9,931 bases of DNA from an uncultured Selenomonadales bacterium (GTDB lineage: Bacteria; Bacillota; Negativicutes; Selenomonadales; Selenomonadaceae). The position numbers and the translations under genes were made by a program. The notes under the pieces are model-generated. The model saw only the letters and a program-made list of their open reading frames with translations. It ran no database searches and was not told where the DNA came from. The stretch is from the NCBI GenBank assembly GCA_937877655.1, contig CALFJC010000039.1:1-9931 (forward strand), in the 5' to 3' direction. Of this stretch, positions 6,356-9,931 are shown piece by piece. Position 1 is the first letter of the stretch, and the number at the start of each line of letters is the position of its first letter.

Positions 6356-7372
6356 ATGAAAACAATTTTGACGGGCGACAGACCGACGGGCAAACTTCAT
6401 CTCGGACATTATGTCGGGAGCTTGCGCGAACGGGTGCGGCTCCAAAATTCGGGCGAGTTTGACGAAATTTATATTATGATTGCCGACGCGCAGGCTTTGA
6501 CGGATCACGCGGGCACTCCCGCCAAAGTTCACGAAAATATTTTGAATGTCGCGCTCGATTATCTTGCTGTGGGAATTGATCCTGCAAAGTCTGTGATTTT
6601 TATTCAATCGCAAATTCCTCAGCTTTTTGAACTCACGTCGTATTACATGAATCTTGTAACTGTTTCGCGGCTTGAAAGAAATCCTACCGTCAAGAGCGAA
6701 ATTGCGCAGAAAAATTTTGAGACGAGCATACCGGCGGGCTTTTTGTGCTATCCCGTCAGTCAAGCGGCGGACATCACGGCTTTTGATGCAAATGTTGTGC
6801 CTGTCGGCGAAGATCAAGCTCCCATGTTGGAACAAACTCGCGAGATCGTCCGCAAGATGCATGAACTTTACGGCGAAGGAATTTTGGTTGAGCCCGAAAT
6901 TTTCTTGCCGCAAAGTCAAGTTTGCAGAAGACTGCCCGGCATTGACGGCAAGGCGAAGATGAGTAAAACTCTCGGCAACTGCATTTATCTCAGCGACGAC
7001 AGCGCGACGGTTGCCGCGAAGATTAAAAACATGTACACCGACCCGACGCACATAAAAGTTTCCGACCCGGGGCATATCGAAGGAAATGTTGTTTTCACAT
7101 ACCTTGACGCCTTCAGCAACGACGTTGAAAAAGTTGCCGCGCTTAAGGAGCATTATCAACGCGGCGGGCTCGGAGATGTTGCCGTCAAAAAATATTTGCG
7201 CGAAGTTTTGGAAGAAACTTTGGAGCCGATTCGTCGCCGTCATGCCGAATACGAGGCGCGTCCCGATGAAGTTATGGACATTTTGAAAGAAGGCACAAAA
7301 AAGGCGCGGGCTAAGGCGTCGAAGGTTTTAAATCGAGTCAAGCGCGCCATGAAAATTGATTATTTCAGTTAA
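6356..7372 (+). CDS. trpS: Tryptophanyl-tRNA synthetase
   Basis: Class I aminoacyl-tRNA synthetase that charges tRNA-Trp with tryptophan in the cytoplasm. The 338 residues fit the compact bacterial type. The HIGH signature is KLHLGHY (H15, G17, H18) and the KMSKS loop is KMSKT (201-205). GDRPTGKLHLGHYVGSL, MIADAQALTDH, PVSQAADITAF and VPVGEDQ are standard active-site segments. The ATG has GGAGGAG eight bases upstream. It is transcribed alone from the promoter at 6315. Many Firmicutes control trpS through a T-box leader; the leader here is too short to hold one. No defects were seen. Confidence 0.97.
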   Translation: MKTILTGDRPTGKLHLGHYVGSLRERVRLQNSGEFDEIYIMIADAQALTDHAGTPAKVHENILNVALDYLAVGIDPAKSVIFIQSQIPQLFELTSYYMNLVTVSRLERNPTVKSEIAQKNFETSIPAGFLCYPVSQAADITAFDANVVPVGEDQAPMLEQTREIVRKMHELYGEGILVEPEIFLPQSQVCRRLPGIDGKAKMSKTLGNCIYLSDDSATVAAKIKNMYTDPTHIKVSDPGHIEGNVVFTYLDAFSNDVEKVAALKEHYQRGGLGDVAVKKYLREVLEETLEPIRRRHAEYEARPDEVMDILKEGTKKARAKASKVLNRVKRAMKIDYFS

Positions 7373-7436
7373 GGGAGATGGGAAAAGGGAAATGGGAAAA
7401 GTTTTTGAAAAAATTTCTCCCTTCTCCTTTATCCCT
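7373..7436. repeat. Purine-rich 14-bp direct repeat with a pyrimidine-rich partner
   Basis: Immediately after the trpS stop, GGGAGATGGGAAAA and GGGAAATGGGAAAA lie head to tail (7373-7400). A pyrimidine-rich stretch, TTTCTCCCTTCTCCTTTATCCC (7414-7435, shown for its complementarity in parts such as CTCCC and ATCCC), could pair imperfectly with them. The result would be a long, interrupted hairpin without a T tract. It may act as a weak terminator or RNA-stabilising structure between trpS and the lipoprotein gene. Confidence 0.4.
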
Positions 7437-7462
7437 GTTCACTTACAAAGGAGATTGATTCT

Positions 7463-8674
7463 ATGAAGAAATTTTTCAGTCTGGCTTTAATCGTAATGTT
7501 TATTTTGTCGCTGACTGCCTGCGCGGACGCGGCAAAAAAATCCAAAGTCAAATTCAAGAAAAAAGAACTCAAGAAGATTGAATTGGTTGAGTCGCCCTTG
7601 CACGGCGCGCCGATGATAATTTTTCGCGAAGATTATTCCGACGTGCCGATAATGGGCGAGGCGGTCGCAACGCAAGCGCAAATGGTCAACTACATCAACA
7701 AACGCAACCCCAATCCGAAAATCAACTGCTCGGTTGAAAATCTTGTTCACATTTATTATGTCGAGGCGGAGCGCGAAGGAATTCGTCCCGACATTGCGAT
7801 TTGCCAAGCGATAAAGGAAACGGGCGTTTGGGCTTACGGCGGCGACGTTATCCCCGAACAAAATAATTATTGCGGCTTGGGCACGACGGGCGGCGGAGTC
7901 AAGGGCGAATTTTTTGCGACGCCGCAACTCGGAGCACGCGCCCATATTCAACATTTGCTTTCTTACACTTCAAAGCGTCCGCCGCGAACAGAGATTGTCG
8001 ATCCGCGGTATGAATTGATAAAAAAATTCCGTCCGCAAATTTTCGGCAAGCTGACAAAGTGGACGGATTTAAACGGAGTTTGGGCGGTACCGGGCAATCA
8101 TTACGGCGAAGATATTTTGAATTTATGGGTGCAGTCGCAAATGCCCGATGCTTCCGATGCCTCAATGGACGCCGCGAACTTGAAAATTTTGCTTGAAGAC
8201 GACAAGGCGGCGGCTTATGTTTATCGCGGGATTGTCAACTTGGAGCGCGAAAATTTCTTTGACGCAACGGAAGATTTTGAAACTGCATTGCAAGCCGAGC
8301 CCGAATTGAAGGAAGCTCTCTTCGATCTCGCTCTTACTCAAGAAAAAAGCAAAAATCTCGACGCCGCCATTAAAACTTACGACACGCTCCTTGCCATTGA
8401 CGAAAAATTTGTTGACGGTTGGTATAATCGCGGGCGGCTGAAACTCGCCAAAAACGATTTCAAGGGCGCGATAACCGATTTTGAATCGTCGCTCGCCATT
8501 GAGACGATTAACGCCGACGCTTACAACGATATTGCGCTTGCTTATTTCAAGCAGAAAAAATACGAGGACGCTTGGTATTTTATGCAAAGAGCCGCCGCGC
8601 AGAATTCAAACAACGAAATTGTTCAAAGCAATTACGAAAAATTTGCGGCTTGCGTCAAAGTCAAGAAAAAATAA
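7463..8674 (+). CDS. Lipoprotein with glucosaminidase-like domain and TPR repeats
   Basis: A 403-residue precursor with a lipoprotein signal peptide: MKKFF, a hydrophobic stretch and the lipobox LTAC, so Cys20 would be lipidated. Residues about 65-225 resemble a glucosaminidase domain that cuts peptidoglycan glycan chains: VHIYYVEAEREGIRPDIAI, CQAIKETGVWAYGG with the likely catalytic E119, NNYCGLG, ATPQLGARAHIQHLLSY, and NGVWAVPGNHYGEDIL. Residues about 249-384 form four 34-residue TPRs (VYRGIVNLERENFFDATEDF, FDLALTQ, WYNRGRLKLAKNDFKGAI, YNDIALAYFKQKKYEDAW) that usually bind proteins. This suggests an envelope-anchored cell-wall hydrolase with its own docking module. AAAGGAG lies nine bases before the ATG. 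The acetyltransferase follows after 18 bases, so the two are probably one operon. The enzymatic activity is inferred from fold motifs. Confidence 0.85.
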   Translation: MKKFFSLALIVMFILSLTACADAAKKSKVKFKKKELKKIELVESPLHGAPMIIFREDYSDVPIMGEAVATQAQMVNYINKRNPNPKINCSVENLVHIYYVEAEREGIRPDIAICQAIKETGVWAYGGDVIPEQNNYCGLGTTGGGVKGEFFATPQLGARAHIQHLLSYTSKRPPRTEIVDPRYELIKKFRPQIFGKLTKWTDLNGVWAVPGNHYGEDILNLWVQSQMPDASDASMDAANLKILLEDDKAAAYVYRGIVNLERENFFDATEDFETALQAEPELKEALFDLALTQEKSKNLDAAIKTYDTLLAIDEKFVDGWYNRGRLKLAKNDFKGAITDFESSLAIETINADAYNDIALAYFKQKKYEDAWYFMQRAAAQNSNNEIVQSNYEKFAACVKVKKK

Positions 8675-8692
8675 TTTTGGGAGGGAAGAAAT

Positions 8693-9373
8693 ATGAACAT
8701 CCAAATTACCGGAGACAAAATTTCCGACGCCGACCAAAAAATTTTTGATAATGAAAAAGAAGCTGTTCTTACTCTGGGTGCCCTTTCTTATATCAACAAC
8801 TTGGAACTCTGGCTCGGCGGAAAAAGTTATCATCATGTCTTGACGGGACGATTTTGCTCGTTGTCGCATAAATTAACTTTTCATGTTGCCCGCAATCACA
8901 ACTACAAAGCCTTTACAACTTATCCGAAATTTGGTCGCGCAAATAAAAGTTCAAAAAATCCCCGACAAATAATTATCGGTCATGACGTTTGGATTGGGCA
9001 CGGCGCAACGATTCTGGGCGGCGTGAAAATCGGCAACGGCGCGGTTATCGGCGCGGGAGCTGTTGTCGCGAAAGATATTCCGCCCTATGCTATCGCCGTC
9101 GGCAACCCTGCGCGGGTCATCAAGTATCGTTTTGACGAAGAGACGATTAAAAAATTTCTCGCCGTCAAATGGTGGAACTGGGATTTGAAAAAGATTGAAG
9201 AAAATCTTCCGCTCGCCCAAGACGTTGAAAAATTTTTGGAGGCTCATTACTCGCCCGAACTCGAAAATTTTCCCGAAGATGAATTTACACAAATGTTGAA
9301 CAATTTCGGGGGGGGGGCAGACGGTTTATCAAATTATTTCCGACTTCGAGGCGAAGAATCCGCTGTGGCTTAA
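8693..9373 (+). CDS. Left-handed beta-helix O-acetyltransferase (CatB/Vat-related), frameshifted at a G10 tract
   Basis: A hexapeptide-repeat acetyl-CoA transferase of the xenobiotic/polysaccharide type. Residues about 50-145 hold the helix turns: TGRFCSLSHKLTF, HNYKAF with a likely catalytic His69, IIIGHDVWIGHGATILGGV, IGNGAVIGAGAVVAKDIPPY and AVGNPARVIKYRF. Residues 146-185 (DEETIKKFLAVKWWNWDLKK) are the helical tail common to the CatB/Vat group. The substrate is not known; a surface glycan or small alcohol is more likely than an antibiotic. At residues 206-208 the frame enters ten G (9308-9317) and then reads about 18 unrelated residues to a stop. With nine G it would continue to 9656 as a 320-residue protein. 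GGGAGGG lies seven bases before the ATG. The catalytic core is complete in the short form. Confidence 0.85.
   Translation: MNIQITGDKISDADQKIFDNEKEAVLTLGALSYINNLELWLGGKSYHHVLTGRFCSLSHKLTFHVARNHNYKAFTTYPKFGRANKSSKNPRQIIIGHDVWIGHGATILGGVKIGNGAVIGAGAVVAKDIPPYAIAVGNPARVIKYRFDEETIKKFLAVKWWNWDLKKIEENLPLAQDVEKFLEAHYSPELENFPEDEFTQMLNNFGGGADGLSNYFRLRGEESAVA
9308..9317 (+). repeat. Poly-G tract (G10) inside the acetyltransferase gene
   Basis: Ten consecutive G in an AT-rich gene. The downstream frame, starting CAGACGGTTTAT (QTVY), is one base out of phase with the upstream frame. Loss of one G, or gain of two, joins them. Homopolymeric G tracts in surface-glycan genes are classic slipped-strand switches in other bacteria. 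They are also a common place for sequencing errors. Confidence 0.8.
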
Positions 9374-9656
9374 GGTTATAAATGATTTTCGACGAGCAAA
9401 ATTGGAAAATGCCGCGCTTGTCATTTGGATCGATAAAAATTTGACGGAAGAAAATTCGCAAGCTTTGACAAAGGCGATTGGCGACAATAAAAATATTCTC
9501 ACGTTCAAACACGACAAAAATTTTTCGCCCGCCGCGCTCAAAAAAGCCACGCACTTTATCACAACCCGTGAAATGTCGTCACTCGAAGCTCTCGATTATC
9601 TTTGGAATTCGGACGTTAAAATTCTTTCGGGGCTCGACAACAGAATTTTTGGTTGA
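9318..9656 (+). pseudogene. Out-of-frame C-terminal domain of the acetyltransferase
   Basis: This is the continuation of the preceding gene in the shifted frame, 112 residues from QTVYQIISDFEAKNPLWLKV to SGLDNRIFG and a TGA. It is open throughout with ordinary codon use: WIDKNLTEENSQALTKA, ILTFKHDKNFSPAALKKA and TREMSSLEALDYL. It lacks a ribosome binding site where an independent start (ATG 9402) could be used. I do not recognise the domain; it looks like a small alpha/beta fold. It is labelled broken only because of the G10 tract, and may be expressed in cells with nine G. Confidence 0.65.
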
Positions 9657-9682
9657 AAATTTTTATAACGCTTAAAAAATTT

Positions 9683-9712
9683 AGCCGCTCGGAGAAAATC
9701 GGGCGGTTTTTT
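9683..9712 (+). terminator. Terminator of the lipoprotein-acetyltransferase operon (repeat unit 1)
   Basis: AGCCGCTCG pairs with CGGGCGGTT over nine positions (two G-T pairs) around an eight-base loop GAGAAAAT, followed by TTTTTT. It lies 27 bases after the last stop codon. Confidence 0.85.
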
Positions 9713-9763
9713 GTCTGAAAAAACTTTTTCAAGGCTTTTCGACATCTGAAATCAAAAAAATTT

Positions 9764-9793
9764 AACCGCTCGAAGAAAATCGGGTGGTTTTTT
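9764..9793 (+). terminator. Second terminator copy (repeat unit 2)
   Basis: AACCGCTCG pairs with CGGGTGGTT over nine positions with two G-T pairs, followed by six T. It is an intact back-up copy of the first hairpin. Confidence 0.75.
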
Positions 9794-9844
9794 GTCTGAA
9801 GAAACTTTTTCAAGGCTTGTCGACATCTGAAATCAAAAAATTTT

Positions 9845-9874
9845 AACCGCTCGGAGAAAATCTGGCGATTTTTT
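9845..9874 (+). terminator. Third, decaying terminator copy (repeat unit 3)
   Basis: AACCGCTCG faces CTGGCGATT. Two positions no longer pair (C-T and C-A), so the stem is weakened, though the six T remain. The pattern suggests duplication followed by loss of constraint on the distal copies. Confidence 0.5.
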
Positions 9875-9931
9875 GCCTGAAGAAACTTTTTCAAGGCTTG
9901 TCGACATCTGAAATCAAAAAAATTTAGCCGC

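Larger units (their letters stand above)
9673..9931. repeat. 81-bp tandem repeat, three units and start of a fourth
   Basis: Equivalent positions fall at 9684, 9765, 9846 and 9927, exactly 81 bp apart. Each unit contains a terminator-like hairpin, GAAACTTTTTCAAGGCTT (first unit GAAAAAACTTTTTCAAGG) and CGACATCTGAAATC. The array runs off the right edge. The units are about 90 percent identical by eye, with no unique spacers between them. Confidence 0.92.

Noticed and set aside
6323..7243. Reverse-strand open frame of 306 codons opposite trpS
   Set aside because: trpS on the other strand is unmistakable, with HIGH and KMSKT motifs. The reverse frame also crosses the trpS promoter.
9616..9894. 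Reverse-strand reading frame of 92 codons made of 27-residue repeats (LKKFLQTKNRPIFSERL)
   Set aside because: The open frame follows from an 81-bp unit divisible by three with no stop in that phase. There is no ribosome binding site and the start is arbitrary. The terminator hairpins explain the conserved part better.
9673..9931. CRISPR array
   Set aside because: The repeat fills the entire 81-bp period and there are no unique spacers between copies.

Overview
The window most likely comes from a Negativicutes bacterium (diderm Firmicutes, Selenomonas-like). It holds an outer-membrane porin of the SLH/OmpM type and relics resembling the lipid A kinase LpxK, which point to an outer membrane. 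The ribosome binding sites are strong AGGAGG types, the promoters have extended -10 elements, and the base composition is AT-rich with GGCG-rich codons. The taxonomic placement is an inference from these features.

Left part (1-3524): a wrecked region. It opens with two and a bit tandem copies of a degraded fragment that looks like the 3' end of lpxK. A leftward gene follows that joins a GIY-YIG nuclease domain to the effector-binding UTRA domain of a TreR-type trehalose repressor. Across a short divergent control region with a near-consensus promoter comes a truncated glucose-type PTS EIIA domain. It is fused in frame to the end of an SLH motif and then shifted out of frame against the barrel of an OmpM-like porin. 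The porin has lost its stop codon and reads into an NTF2/SnoaL-like remnant with an internal deletion, followed by a short-chain dehydrogenase remnant with two internal deletions. Almost every gene here has a piece missing, so the region reads as a chain of deletion junctions. These could be real genome decay or a misassembly.

Middle and right part (3542-9656): ordinary intact genes, all rightward. They are treC (trehalose-6-phosphate hydrolase), a YitT-family membrane protein, trpS, a lipoprotein with a glucosaminidase-like domain plus four TPRs, and a left-handed beta-helix O-acetyltransferase. treC is the only undamaged member of a former treR-treP-treC locus, so trehalose uptake and control encoded here look broken. 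The YitT gene and trpS each sit behind a near-identical terminator plus extended -10 promoter module. The acetyltransferase gene contains a run of ten G that puts its C-terminal third out of frame; nine G would restore a 320-residue protein. This is either a phase-variation tract or a sequencing slip.

Right edge (9673-9931): an 81-bp tandem repeat, three units and the start of a fourth, each carrying a terminator hairpin. The first copies are well formed and the third is decaying.
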